Positions 8,995 through 17,531 of a DNA stretch of 64,000 nt are shown here, piece by piece. Source of the DNA: Clostridia bacterium (lineage in GTDB: Bacteria; Bacillota; Clostridia; Christensenellales; Borkfalkiaceae). Each line of letters begins with the position of its first letter. Positions within the stretch are counted from its first letter, which is position 1. The stretch spans positions 9,987 through 73,986 of the forward strand of contig CAAGME010000010.1 of NCBI GenBank assembly GCA_900770945.1. The letters run 5' to 3'. The notes beneath the pieces were generated by a model. That model saw only the letters and a list, made by a program, of their open reading frames with translations, had not been told where the DNA came from and searched no databases. A program made the position numbers and the translations under genes.

Positions 8995-9753
8995 TTATTC
9001 GTTTTCTTCCTCGTTTTCCTCTTTTTTTGCCTTTTTCTCTCTCGAAACGGAAGCAACGGTAAGAAGATACACGCTTTTTGCTCCCGCAGTTTTGAGCGCG
9101 GAAGCGACTTCATGCGAGGTTGCGCCGGTCGTCAAAACGTCATCCACTACAAGCACATGCTTACCTTTGACGAATTTTTTATCCGTAACTTTGAACGCGC
9201 CTTTCAAGTTTTTGCTCCGCTCTTCAAAATCAAGCTCGGCTTGCCGCGCGGTGTCCTTAACCTTTTCAAGAGTACAATACGCTTCGGCAGAAAGCAATTT
9301 TGCAAGCGCGTCCGCAAGAAGTTCCGATTGGTTATACCCTCGCTTTTCTTCCGCCTTAATACTCATCGGCACGAAAGTGATAATATCGGGAGCGAAGAAG
9401 TTTTCGATATATACGTTTTTAAGATACGGCGCAAGCATATCCGCAAGATAACGCGCGGAAGAATATTTAAGCTTATGGATAACGGATTTTATCGCGCCCT
9501 CATAGCTAAATACGCTGCGCGACAAATCCACCGCCGTTTCGTGAGCGCAAGAAGAACATTCGCCTTTGGCGTATAGCGTTTCCCGTCCGCATTTTTGGCA
9601 TTTGTTTTCGGTAATAAGCCTTATGCTTTTTTCGCACTCGTCGCAAAATTGCTCGTCGTCGAAAATTTCTTTGTCGCAAGCCGAACAAGTATAGCGGAGC
9701 GGAAAGAAAATATCCTTTAATGCGGTATTTAATTTAGAAAAAAATTCTTTCAT
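8995..9753 (-). CDS. comF: ComF family phosphoribosyltransferase-like protein
   Basis: A 252-residue ComF-type protein. The N-terminus has Cys pairs CSAC, CDEC, CQKC and CSSC expected to bind zinc. The C-terminal phosphoribosyltransferase fold carries RGYNQSELLA and the PRPP-loop VLVVDDVLTTGATS. ComF proteins act in natural transformation in several bacteria, supporting DNA uptake or processing. The C-terminus is a Lys/Glu-rich tail. It stands alone between repeats. The presence of comF makes a competence-related reading of the dispersed repeats worth testing, but does not show it. Confidence 0.88.
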   Translation of the reverse strand: MKEFFSKLNTALKDIFFPLRYTCSACDKEIFDDEQFCDECEKSIRLITENKCQKCGRETLYAKGECSSCAHETAVDLSRSVFSYEGAIKSVIHKLKYSSARYLADMLAPYLKNVYIENFFAPDIITFVPMSIKAEEKRGYNQSELLADALAKLLSAEAYCTLEKVKDTARQAELDFEERSKNLKGAFKVTDKKFVKGKHVLVVDDVLTTGATSHEVASALKTAGAKSVYLLTVASVSREKKAKKEENEEENE

Positions 9754-9835
9754 AAAAGCACTATGTATAAAACCTAAGTCGAATTTACATAATAATTGTC
9801 AAGGAGGGGCGGAATTCAATCCGCTTATTACAAAA

Positions 9836-9943
9836 ATGAAATCTACGGAAAAGAAACAGAAAGCCTGCAAGGGTTGCGGCGGCAAAGCCGAAAAGACAAC
9901 CAAGACCACCAAGACGACCAAAACCACAGATTGCGGTAAATAA
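9836..9943 (+). CDS. Small Cys- and KTT-repeat protein
   Basis: A 35-residue frame with CKGCGG (residues 11-16), then four KTT repeats and a final DCGK. A strong AAGGAGGGG ribosome site lies 28 bases upstream, and a GCGGA/TCCGC hairpin between it and the ATG could shorten the effective distance. The next small gene begins one base after this stop. The Cys pattern suggests a metal-binding knuckle. No known family recognised; coding status is supported by the tandem small gene and a terminator downstream. Confidence 0.5.
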   Translation: MKSTEKKQKACKGCGGKAEKTTKTTKTTKTTDCGK

Positions 9944-9944
9944 C

Positions 9945-10052
9945 ATGAAAAAAAGAAAGTCAAAAACGCAATCGCGCTTCGATTACTTAGGGAGCTACAC
10001 CGGCGTTCCGATTGACGGCGAAAAGCCTGTTCAGGACGCGGACGATTTGTGA
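9945..10052 (+). CDS. Small hypothetical protein (YLGSYTG type)
   Basis: A 35-residue protein starting one base after the previous stop. A basic N-terminus (MKKRKSKTQ) is followed by SRFDYLGSYTGVPIDGE and an acidic end. The mixed, non-repetitive composition looks like a real short protein. Function unknown. A probable terminator follows at 10080-10112 and another at 10116-10142. Confidence 0.5.
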   Translation: MKKRKSKTQSRFDYLGSYTGVPIDGEKPVQDADDL

Positions 10053-10079
10053 TTTTTTTGCCTTGTTGTTTATAGAACA

Positions 10080-10112
10080 GCCCGATAACGGGCTTATAGG
10101 GCAACTTATTTT
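10080..10112 (+). terminator. Terminator with loop-variant motif CGATAACGGGCTTATAG
   Basis: GCCC and GGGC arms enclose GATAA-CGGGC-TTATA, followed by AACTTATTTTTTT. The arrangement equals the common dispersed motif except that the five loop bases TCGAC are replaced by CGGGC, keeping the ATAA/TTAT pairing. It follows the two small plus-strand genes. Confidence 0.7.
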
Positions 10113-10115
10113 TTT

Positions 10116-10142
10116 GAGGCGGCGAAAGCCGCTTCTTTTTTT
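10116..10142 (+). terminator. Intrinsic terminator
   Basis: The stem GAGGCGGC / GCCGCTTC with a GAAA loop is followed by seven T on the plus strand. It is a second stop signal for the small-gene transcript. Confidence 0.75.
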
Positions 10143-10164
10143 AGGGATAAGGAATGCAAGCCCT
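10143..10164. repeat. AGGGAT hairpin box
   Basis: A 22-bp sequence with AGGG/CCCT ends that matches the ends of the composite repeat at 8689-8912 (inverted AGGGCTTGCA...TTATCCCT). It overlaps the stop codon of the pseudouridine synthase gene. Confidence 0.55.
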
Positions 10165-11074
10165 ATTGCTTTTCGGTTGCGGCGATAGATTTTAAAACCC
10201 GCTCGAAATAGTCGGGGAGCGGCGCGGTAAAACTAACCGTTTCGCCCGTAGAAGGGTGTGTGAAAGTCAGCTTATACGCGTGCAGAAGCTGCCCTTCGAG
10301 CGCGAACTTCTGCTTTTTAAACCCGTACGCTTTATCCCCCACAACGGGATGACCCATATATTTTGCATGAACGCGTATCTGATGAGTTCTGCCCGTTTCG
10401 AGAATAAATCGGCAGAGAGTAAACTCTTTGTAACGCTTGATTACCTCAAAGTTAGTGACGGCTTTTCTGCCCGTTTTGGTGACAACCATAAGCTTTCTAT
10501 CCTTATCGCTTCTGCCGATAAAGGTTTCTATGCGCCCTTTATCTTCCTTAACTACGCCCTCTAAAAGCGCGATGTATTCGCGGCGGCAAGTCTTTTTTTC
10601 TATCTGCGAAGCAAGGCTTACGTGCGCGCGGTCGTTTTTTGCCACAACCAAAAGCCCGGAAGTATCCTTGTCGATACGGTGGACTATTCCCGGGCGCAGA
10701 ACGCCGTTTATGCCGCTGAGCGAATCGAGATGATATAAAAGGGCGTTTACGAGCGTATTGCCTTTCGTTCCGCCGCCTGCATGCACGGTCACGCCTTGCG
10801 CTTTGTTGATGACGGCAACGTCCTCGTCCTGATAAATTATATCGAGCGGCATATCTTGCGGCGTTAAGTCAAGCGAAACGGGCTTAGGTTCGTTGACTAT
10901 TATTTCGTCCCCTTCCTTCACGCTGTCGGAAGCCTTTAAAGCCTTACCCTCGCGCAAAACAAAACCTTGCTCGCACAAGTTTTTGGCATGCGAGCGGGAC
11001 ACACCCGTATTCTCTGATAAAAATAAATCGAGCCGCTTGCAAAAAGAAGCGGCTTTTATTGTCTTACTTGTCAT
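10163..11074 (-). CDS. RluA family pseudouridine synthase
   Basis: A 303-residue RNA pseudouridine synthase. An N-terminal S4 RNA-binding domain (SRSHAKNLCEQGFVLREGKA) precedes the catalytic domain with the motif GIVHRIDKDTSGLLVVAK, whose Asp is the catalytic residue. It resembles RluD/YlyB, which modifies 23S rRNA, but the exact target cannot be fixed from sequence. It follows lspA with an 11-base overlap, the usual Bacillota lspA-rluD arrangement. Confidence 0.9.
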   Translation of the reverse strand: MTSKTIKAASFCKRLDLFLSENTGVSRSHAKNLCEQGFVLREGKALKASDSVKEGDEIIVNEPKPVSLDLTPQDMPLDIIYQDEDVAVINKAQGVTVHAGGGTKGNTLVNALLYHLDSLSGINGVLRPGIVHRIDKDTSGLLVVAKNDRAHVSLASQIEKKTCRREYIALLEGVVKEDKGRIETFIGRSDKDRKLMVVTKTGRKAVTNFEVIKRYKEFTLCRFILETGRTHQIRVHAKYMGHPVVGDKAYGFKKQKFALEGQLLHAYKLTFTHPSTGETVSFTAPLPDYFERVLKSIAATEKQ

Positions 11075-11540
11075 TTTTATTTCCCTTGTTACCCTTGAAA
11101 ATCGCTTCTTTATCGATAAACAAAAAGTATACGACGAACATTATTCCGCCCACCGTGACGGCAATATCGGCAACGTTGAAGTTTGCAAAAAAATGAACGT
11201 AAATAAAATCGCGCACTTCCTTAAAAGCCAGCCTGTCTATAAAGTTACCGACAGCCCCGGAAGCTAAAAAAGTAATGGAAAGGTTGAGCCATTTGCTGTT
11301 CTTTTTTTCAAGTATGAAAAAGACAACGACGGCGATAAGGGCAATCACCGTCAATACAATGAAAAACGTTTGCCCCCAAGGCTTGTCGCCGAGCATGGAA
11401 AACGCCGCGCCCGGATTGCGGGTTATGTCTATCGAAAATACGTCTTTTATCACCGTGACGTGTACGTTGTTCATTTCGATTAAAGCTTTCGTCAGTTGGT
11501 CGACTATGACAACCGCGAAAAAAACTATTACGTATAACAT
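11064..11540 (-). CDS. lspA: Lipoprotein signal peptidase II
   Basis: A 158-residue membrane protease that cleaves signal peptides of lipoproteins. It has four membrane segments. The family motifs TRNPGAAFSM, GAVGNFIDRL and FNVADIAVT are visible; the last two supply the two catalytic Asp residues. The window encodes likely substrates, such as the BspA-like and collagen-like lipoproteins. It overlaps the pseudouridine synthase gene downstream. Confidence 0.95.
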   Translation of the reverse strand: MLYVIVFFAVVIVDQLTKALIEMNNVHVTVIKDVFSIDITRNPGAAFSMLGDKPWGQTFFIVLTVIALIAVVVFFILEKKNSKWLNLSITFLASGAVGNFIDRLAFKEVRDFIYVHFFANFNVADIAVTVGGIMFVVYFLFIDKEAIFKGNKGNKNDK

Positions 11541-11970
11541 TGTCGTAATTTCCTTTTATTATTTGCTTGCAAAAAAAGAATTGAAAGTTGAAAGGTGAAA
11601 ATTGAAAATTGCGGACGAATTATATAATATTTTTAATCCGCTTTCGCTCGCACTTTACGTGCGAATATCGATTGCCGATAGGCAAATATCGAGCCGCTTT
11701 GCGGCATATCACTTGCGCCTTTGGCGCAAATATCGATTTACTTTAATATCCCCTCATCCACCGTCGCCGCGACGACGGGCCCCCGCTCCTCGGCGGAGCC
11801 GCCCCCTTTTCGTCACGCCAAAGGCGTGCCACCTTTCCCGCTATCGGGAAAGTCTACCCCACAAAGATTTTTTCAAAATCGGGCGAAGGTCGGTATGTGT
11901 GGTGAGAGTTGCCGCGCGACGGGCTGCTCTGAAAGCTCGGCAAGGCGGCGTGCGCAAAATATTATTTGCT
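11541..11970. repeat. Intergenic repeat cluster upstream of lspA
   Basis: No convincing gene is present. The order is: a TTGAAAGT/TTGAAAATT tract ending in GCGGACGAAT (about 11580-11625), a multi-hairpin array with AATATCGA spacers (11648-11735), a segment beginning with ATATCCCCTCATCCACCGTC (11747-11800) whose inverted copy is at about 21685-21726, and a GC-rich part including CGGCAAGGCGGCGTGC (11938-11953), which recurs at 12070-12085. The same classes of repeats cluster at 21605-21914 and 49432-49757. Confidence 0.65.
11648..11735. repeat. Array of four variable hairpins with AATATCGA-like spacers
   Basis: Four short perfect hairpins with different stems follow one another: TCGCAC/GTGCGA, TTGCC/GGCAA, GCCGC/GCGGC and TTGCGCC/GGCGCAA. 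Each is followed by ATATCGA or ATATCA. The unit is about 20-26 bp. Spacers are conserved while stems differ but remain complementary. Confidence 0.65.
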
Positions 11971-12101
11971 CGGCTGAGGGCGGAGAGTGCGTCGGATTGC
12001 CGCAACAGGGCGGCGAGTGTCGACGGGCGCGTACTATACGTACGTAACCGAGACCGAGACGGCACGTAGCGGCAAGGCGGCGTGCTATACGCCCTCAGCC
12101 G
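11971..12101 (-). repeat. Variable-arm hairpin element, copy 1
   Basis: A 131-bp element bounded by the perfect 12-bp inverted repeat CGGCTGAGGGCG / CGCCCTCAGCCG. The inside contains AACAGGGCGGCGA, CGACGGGCGCGTACT, a GTACGTAACCGAG core and GCTATA next to the right arm. The right arm includes the stop codon of the coiled-coil gene (12095). Two further copies share the inside but have entirely different arms. Confidence 0.75.
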
Positions 12102-12592
12102 CGATAGACGCCGAGTTCTTTACATAACTCTTCCAACGATAACTCTTCCTTAGGATTCATTGCTTCATCTAAATCGAAAACGTAATCGTCGGCGGGAGCG
12201 GAGAAAGAATCCTCGGTTTTCGCGCCGAAAAACGACGAAGCTTTTTTGAATTTTTCTTCGGAGTTTTCAAAGGTTAAATCCTGCAATAAGTCGGCGAATA
12301 AGTCGATTAAACGCTTATTTTCTTCTTCGGCGGGAGCAACGCTTATCCGCTTACATTTGTCCGTAAAATTCTTTAATGCTTTTAGGGCAAGAAAGTACCG
12401 ATATGCGGTTTCCTTTTTTATTTCCTCGGCTTTGGCGTCTGCCTCGGCAACTCGTTTGCCCGCGCGCAAGCGGTCGGCTTCCGTTTCCGCTAACATTCTT
12501 TTTAAGTTTTCTTCGCGTTCGATGCTGTCGTACAGCTCGCTTTCAAGCTTTTCGATTTTCTCTTGCGCTTTTAATGCCAAAAGGTCTTCCAT
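12095..12592 (-). CDS. Coiled-coil hypothetical protein
   Basis: A 165-residue Glu/Lys/Ala-rich protein. Residues 1-65 form a strongly predicted coiled coil (EKIEKLESELYDSIEREENL onward), followed by a less charged helical part and an acidic C-terminus. This recalls DivIVA/GpsB-type proteins, but no defining N-terminal motif is seen and the function is unknown. The ATG at 12592 shares one base with the pncB stop and has an AGGAGAGG ribosome site inside the pncB end, so it is coupled to pncB. Its stop lies inside the arm of a repeat element. Confidence 0.7.
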   Translation of the reverse strand: MEDLLALKAQEKIEKLESELYDSIEREENLKRMLAETEADRLRAGKRVAEADAKAEEIKKETAYRYFLALKALKNFTDKCKRISVAPAEEENKRLIDLFADLLQDLTFENSEEKFKKASSFFGAKTEDSFSAPADDYVFDLDEAMNPKEELSLEELCKELGVYRG

Positions 12593-14031
12593 CAACCTCT
12601 CCTTATGGCGTTTATCATATTCGTTTTAAGCGTGTACAGCTCGTCGGAAAGGTCAACCTTGTAAATATGCGGCTTATCGATACGCTTATATTCGTCCCAG
12701 AAAGTTTCCTTTTCCTTTTTGGCGTATGCTACGATTTCTTTAAGCGGCGGCATTGCGGCTACAAGTTTGCCGTTTTCGATTACTTTTATCGGGAGTTCTT
12801 TCATTGTGTATTCGCCCGGCTCGAACGTGAGCTTTTTCCACCTTTCGACGGGGTGAACGATTGTCAAAGGCTTGCTTGTATCGAAAGCTTCGCCGCGAAG
12901 AGCGATAAGGTCTGCTTCAGCCATTCCGTCCTTGCCGTAAATGCGGTAAATAGTTTTAAAGCCCGGGTTGGTGATTTTCGCGCTGTTGTCAGAAAGCTTA
13001 ATCTTAGGGATAATTTCGCCGTCCTCTATAACGGCGGCAAGCTTGTAAACGCCGCCGAGAGCAGGCATATCCGCGCTTGTTATCAGCTTTGTGCCTACGC
13101 CCCAGCTCGAAATGCACGCGCCCTGGTTTTTGAGCGAAGTTATCGAATATTCGTCCAAGTCGCCCGAAGCGCAAATTATCGTATTCGGGAAGCCCGCGTC
13201 GTCAAGCATTTTACGCGCTTTTTTCGTTAAATACGCAAGGTCGCCGCTGTCTAAGCGTATGCCGAGCGGTTCATGTCCCGCCGCCCTTAGCTCGTTGAAA
13301 ACCTTTATGGCGTTGGGAACGCCGCTTTTTAAGGTGTCGTAAGTGTCGACGAGCAGAAGCGTTGCGTCCGGATAGGTTTGGGCGTACGCGCGGAATGCTT
13401 CAAGTTCGCTCGGGAAGTTCATAACCCAGCTGTGCGCGTGCGTACCGGAAACGGGAACGGAAAACATTTTTCCCGTCAAAACGTTGGAAGTCGAATTGCA
13501 ACCGCCGATTATAGCCGCCCTTGCGCCGTAAATACCGGCGTCCGGCCCCTGCGCGCGGCGAAGCCCGAATTCCATAACGTTGTCGCCCTTTGCCGCGTAG
13601 CATATTTTTGCCGATTTTGTGGCGATGAGCGTTTGGTGATTGATAAGGTTGAGTATCGCCGTTTCAACGAGTTGCGCTTCCATAACGTCGGCTTTTACCG
13701 TCAAAATAGGCTCGCCCGGGAACACGAAAGTGCCTTCCGGCACGGCGTAAACGTCGCCGTGGAAACGGAAAGACTTCAAATATCCGAGAAAAGATTTATC
13801 GAAAATATTAAGCGAATCGAGGTAAGCTATATCGTCGTCGGAAAATTTGAGATTGACGATATATTCTACCACCTGTTCAAGCCCCGCCGCAACCGAATAG
13901 GTTATAAGGTCGTTTTGGCGAAAAAACACGTCGAAAACAGCCGTTTCTCCGTTTCTTCCTCGGAGATAGTACCCGTTCATCATAGTAAGCTCGTAAAGGT
14001 CCGTGAGCAGTGAAAAATTTCTGTCTACCAT
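12592..14031 (-). CDS. pncB: Nicotinate phosphoribosyltransferase
   Basis: A 479-residue enzyme of NAD salvage that joins nicotinate and PRPP to form nicotinate mononucleotide with ATP hydrolysis. It begins NFSLLTDLYELTMMNGYY, as is typical. It has the active-site region GGCNSTSNVLTG and GTHAHSWVMNF, and a later RLDSGDLAYLTKKAR phosphate-binding segment. Length is normal for Bacillota PncB. It is followed by a coupled coiled-coil gene. Confidence 0.95.
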   Translation of the reverse strand: MVDRNFSLLTDLYELTMMNGYYLRGRNGETAVFDVFFRQNDLITYSVAAGLEQVVEYIVNLKFSDDDIAYLDSLNIFDKSFLGYLKSFRFHGDVYAVPEGTFVFPGEPILTVKADVMEAQLVETAILNLINHQTLIATKSAKICYAAKGDNVMEFGLRRAQGPDAGIYGARAAIIGGCNSTSNVLTGKMFSVPVSGTHAHSWVMNFPSELEAFRAYAQTYPDATLLLVDTYDTLKSGVPNAIKVFNELRAAGHEPLGIRLDSGDLAYLTKKARKMLDDAGFPNTIICASGDLDEYSITSLKNQGACISSWGVGTKLITSADMPALGGVYKLAAVIEDGEIIPKIKLSDNSAKITNPGFKTIYRIYGKDGMAEADLIALRGEAFDTSKPLTIVHPVERWKKLTFEPGEYTMKELPIKVIENGKLVAAMPPLKEIVAYAKKEKETFWDEYKRIDKPHIYKVDLSDELYTLKTNMINAIRRG

Positions 14032-14136
14032 AAAAACAATTTCCTTATTTGATTTTCGCTTTTTAAAATGCGGTGATAACTTCTAAATATACGATTAACG
14101 CCGCGTAGGCGGCGTTAACAAAAGTTTTTTTGATTG

Positions 14137-14655
14137 TTAGTCTTTAAACGACTTGATTTCGGGAAGTTCCGCTTCCTTTTCGGCTTTGCGTTCTTCTTCC
14201 TTTCTCGCTTCCGTTTCGGCTTTACGTTCTTCGTAAGATTTTCTGCCGGAATCAGCCGCATTGTCGAATTCCATAGACTTTTCGATTACGGGAGCTTTTA
14301 CCGCAAACGCGGCGAACAAAAGCGCGGCGAGGAGAACGACTGCTACAATAAGAAATACCCACCAAAAATCCGTAAGCAAGCAGATAAGCAAAATCGTCAG
14401 CCCGATTACCGAAGAAATGCCGCCGAGCGAAATGCTAATCGCCGACTTGTTGATTAAGCCGAAAGCAAGATTGACAAGCCCCGCGCCGAGGAAAAACACG
14501 ATAAAAAGCATAAGAATCGGCGGAAACCCGAGATTCTCCGCCCCGACGGCGAATTGACAGACAAGCCATGCGGCAAGGGCGACGATAAGTGCGCCGATAA
14601 GCACGAAAGAGTTAATTTTTCTCATTGAGGTTTTCTTTTTTGTCGATTCAAGCAT
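14137..14655 (-). CDS. Small membrane protein with charged C-terminal tail
   Basis: A 172-residue protein with four predicted membrane helices (about residues 17-36, 46-66, 75-93 and 97-117). A cytosolic tail follows, very rich in Glu, Lys and Arg (about 140-165). The start has AGGAGGG 5 bases upstream. That ribosome site directly abuts a hairpin TATCCGT/ACGGATA (14668-14690) in the leader, so translation could be controlled there. Family not recognised. Confidence 0.65.
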   Translation of the reverse strand: MLESTKKKTSMRKINSFVLIGALIVALAAWLVCQFAVGAENLGFPPILMLFIVFFLGAGLVNLAFGLINKSAISISLGGISSVIGLTILLICLLTDFWWVFLIVAVVLLAALLFAAFAVKAPVIEKSMEFDNAADSGRKSYEERKAETEARKEEERKAEKEAELPEIKSFKD

Positions 14656-14841
14656 AATTCCCTCCTATCCGTTTTTTTCTACGGATAAAAATATAATTCA
14701 AAGCTTTGCTTTGCGCTATCCGCTTTGTTGAGATTATTTTACCATAACTTTAAAAAAAAATAAAGAATTTTTAGAGTATTTATCAAAAATTTTTTCGTTT
14801 TGAGAAAAACGTAAAACAATGTTTTTTTTACAAAACAGCAT

Positions 14842-14908
14842 AAAAAGACGGATAAGTCCGCCTATAAGTCGATTATCGACTTATTTTGCTTTCAAATCCG
14901 TCTTTTTT
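14842..14908 (-). terminator. gyrA terminator containing dispersed motif copy 3
   Basis: The outer stem AAAAAGACGGAT / ATCCGTCTTTTT encloses about 42 bases. These include the exact motif (14862-14878) extended to a 7-bp inverted repeat AAGTCGA-TTA-TCGACTT. It lies just after gyrA. Confidence 0.8.
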
Positions 14909-14920
14909 GTTTATAAAATT

Positions 14921-17512
14921 TTATTCGTTATCGCTCGATTCGTTGTCGTCGGTTGCGGCGTCGGGAGAGGTTTTTTCGCCTTCCGCACCTTCTTCGGGCG
15001 CGATTTCGCCGTTTTCGGCAATCTCGCCTTCTTCCGTTTCTTCTTCATCCTCTGCGGGCGTTACCGAAACGGTTGCAACTTCGCCGTCTTCAAGGCGCAT
15101 TATGATTACGCCGCGGGTATCTCTGCCTATCTTGGAAATATCCTTGACGTGCGTTCTTATGACCGTGCCGTTTTCGGTGATGATCATAACGTCGTCGTTT
15201 TCGGTAACCATCTTCATGTTGACGAGCAAGCCTGTTTTTTCGTTGAAGCTGCCTGCTTTTATGCCTTTGCCGCCGCGGCTTTGCAAACGGTAATCCTCTA
15301 TATCCGTTCTCTTGCCGTAGCCTTTCGCGGTAATGGTTAATATGTCGTAACCCTCTTTGACGATGAGCATATCGGTCACGAAATCGTCTTCGTCAAGCTC
15401 TATCGCCTTGACGCCCTGCGTATCTCTGCCGGTCGCCCTTACGTCCGTTTCGGCAAAGCGAATACACTTACCCGAGCGGGAAGCGATTATGAATTGGTCT
15501 TCGCCCGAGCAGATACCCGCGGAAATGAGTTCGTCGCCTTCAACGAGGTTAATGGCAATCTTACCGGTTTTTCTTATGTTGGAGAATTCCGTTATAGCGG
15601 TCTTTTTGATAAGTCCGTTCTTTGTCGCCATAACGATATAGCCTTCGGCGTCCTCGTTGCAATCGAGCATTGTCGTAACTCTTTCGCCGTCGGAAAGCTG
15701 CAAGAGGTTGACTAAGGCTCTGCCGCGCGCCGCGCGTTGCGCTTCGGGAACAAGGAAAGCAACCGTTGCGTAAGCCTTTCCGAAGTTCGTAAAGAACAAC
15801 AATCTGTCGTGCGTGGAGCAAACGAACATCTTTTCGACGAAGTCTTCGTCCTTGGGCTTATGCGCCGTCACGCCTCTTCCGCCGCGGCGTTGCGCTCTGT
15901 ATTCTGCAACGGGCAACCTCTTGATGTAGCCTAAGTGCGTCATGGAGATAACAACGTCCTCGCGCGCGATAAGGTCGGCGTCTTCGATGGAAGCGGGATC
16001 GTAGGAAAGTTCCGTCTTTCTCGGCGTGTCGTACTTTACCGTGAGAGAAGTGAGGTCGTCTTTTATAATCTGACGTACTCTTTCGGGTTTTGCGAGAATG
16101 TCCTTTAAGTCCGCGATAGTCGCGTCAAGCTCGGCAAGTTCTTCTTTGAGCTTTTCGACTTCCAAGGAAGTTAAGCGTTGCAATCTCATTTCGAGGATAG
16201 CGTTCGCCTGCTTATCGGAAAGAACGAATCTTTCCATCAGGTTGGCGGCGGCTTCGTAACGGTCTTTGGAGCGTTTGATTATGGCGATAACCTCGTCGAT
16301 GTCGGTTAAGGCAATAACCAAGCCTTTAACGATATGTTCGCGTTCCTGCGTTTTGTTGAGGTCGTAACGGGTCTTCCTTTCGGTAACGTCTATCTGGTGT
16401 TTGACGTATTCAGCCAAAATTTCTTTAAGCGTTAAAATCTTCGGTTCGCCGTCCACGAGCGCGAGGAGCGTTATGCCGTCGCTCGTCTGGAGCTGCGTGT
16501 GCTTATAAAGCGTGTTGAGAACGACTTGCGGGTTGAAGTCCTTTTTGACTTCGATAACGATTCGCATACCCTGACGGTCGGACTCGTCGTTGATATCGGA
16601 AATACCGTCGATTTTTTTGTTCTTAACCATATCGGCTATGGTTTCGATGAGTTTTTGCTTGTTGACCTGATATGGTAGTTCGGTTACGATAATGCGGTTT
16701 CTCGTTCCGTTGTTGAATTCTTCTATCTCGCAACGGGAACGAAGAACGTAACCGCCCTTACCCGTCATGTACGCCTGCTTAATGCCGGCTCTGCCGAGAA
16801 GTATCGCGCCCGTGGGATAATCGGGGGCGGGAATGTATTCCATAAGCTCCTCGATGGTGATGTCGGGGTTATCCATCAGGGCTATGGTGCCGTTTATTAC
16901 TTCTTTAAGGTTATGCGGCGGGATATTGGTAGCCATACCGACGGCTATACCGTCCGAGCCGTTTACGAGAAGGTTGGGATACCTTGCGGGGAGAACGGTC
17001 GGTTGCATGCGCGTATCGTCGAAGTTGGGGTAGAAGTCTACCGTTTCCTTGTCGATGTCGCGAAGCATTTCCATCGCGAGCTTGCTCATACGCGCTTCGG
17101 TGTAACGGTAAGCCGCGGGCGGGTCGCCGTCGACCGAGCCGAAGTTGCCGTGACCGTCAACGAGCGGAAGGTTAATGGAAAAGTCCTGCGCTAAGCGGAC
17201 GAGCGCGTCGTAAACGGAGCTGTCGCCGTGCGGGTGGTACTTACCGAGAACGTCACCGACGATTGTGGCGCACTTTTTGTACGCTTTATCGGGCGTTAAA
17301 CCTATCTCGTTCATCGAGTAGAGTATTCTTCTGTGTACGGGCTTCAAGCCGTCGCGAACGTCCGGAATAGCCCTCGAAACGTTAACCGCCATAGCGTACG
17401 CTATAAACGAACGTTTCATTTCGTTATCGACCTCGACGTTGATAAGCTTTGTTTGTTCGAGAGTCTTTTTAAACTCCTGCGTAAGTTCGGGAGATGATTG
17501 TTTTTTAGCCAT
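14921..17512 (-). CDS. gyrA: DNA gyrase subunit A
   Basis: An 863-residue type II topoisomerase subunit. The DNA-cleaving Tyr is in YRYTEARMSK (Tyr137). The quinolone-resistance region reads HPHGDSSVYDALV with the usual Ser and Asp (Ser98, Asp102). The C-terminal domain has the GyrA box QRRGGRGV needed for DNA wrapping, so this is gyrase rather than topoisomerase IV. The C-terminus ends in a Glu/Asp-rich tail of about 40 residues. It follows gyrB by 19 bases in one operon, and introduces negative supercoils with GyrB. Confidence 0.97.
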   Translation of the reverse strand: MAKKQSSPELTQEFKKTLEQTKLINVEVDNEMKRSFIAYAMAVNVSRAIPDVRDGLKPVHRRILYSMNEIGLTPDKAYKKCATIVGDVLGKYHPHGDSSVYDALVRLAQDFSINLPLVDGHGNFGSVDGDPPAAYRYTEARMSKLAMEMLRDIDKETVDFYPNFDDTRMQPTVLPARYPNLLVNGSDGIAVGMATNIPPHNLKEVINGTIALMDNPDITIEELMEYIPAPDYPTGAILLGRAGIKQAYMTGKGGYVLRSRCEIEEFNNGTRNRIIVTELPYQVNKQKLIETIADMVKNKKIDGISDINDESDRQGMRIVIEVKKDFNPQVVLNTLYKHTQLQTSDGITLLALVDGEPKILTLKEILAEYVKHQIDVTERKTRYDLNKTQEREHIVKGLVIALTDIDEVIAIIKRSKDRYEAAANLMERFVLSDKQANAILEMRLQRLTSLEVEKLKEELAELDATIADLKDILAKPERVRQIIKDDLTSLTVKYDTPRKTELSYDPASIEDADLIAREDVVISMTHLGYIKRLPVAEYRAQRRGGRGVTAHKPKDEDFVEKMFVCSTHDRLLFFTNFGKAYATVAFLVPEAQRAARGRALVNLLQLSDGERVTTMLDCNEDAEGYIVMATKNGLIKKTAITEFSNIRKTGKIAINLVEGDELISAGICSGEDQFIIASRSGKCIRFAETDVRATGRDTQGVKAIELDEDDFVTDMLIVKEGYDILTITAKGYGKRTDIEDYRLQSRGGKGIKAGSFNEKTGLLVNMKMVTENDDVMIITENGTVIRTHVKDISKIGRDTRGVIIMRLEDGEVATVSVTPAEDEEETEEGEIAENGEIAPEEGAEGEKTSPDAATDDNESSDNE

Positions 17513-17531
17513 TTTCGATTACTCCTTTTTC

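Noticed and set aside
11648..11735. CRISPR array
   Set aside because: The repeated part is only 7-8 bp and the intervening parts are self-complementary hairpins, not spacers; no cas genes are present.
11602..12069. Plus-strand frames across the repeat cluster upstream of lspA
   Set aside because: They run through hairpin repeats, have Arg/Pro/Ala-rich translations and no ribosome site.
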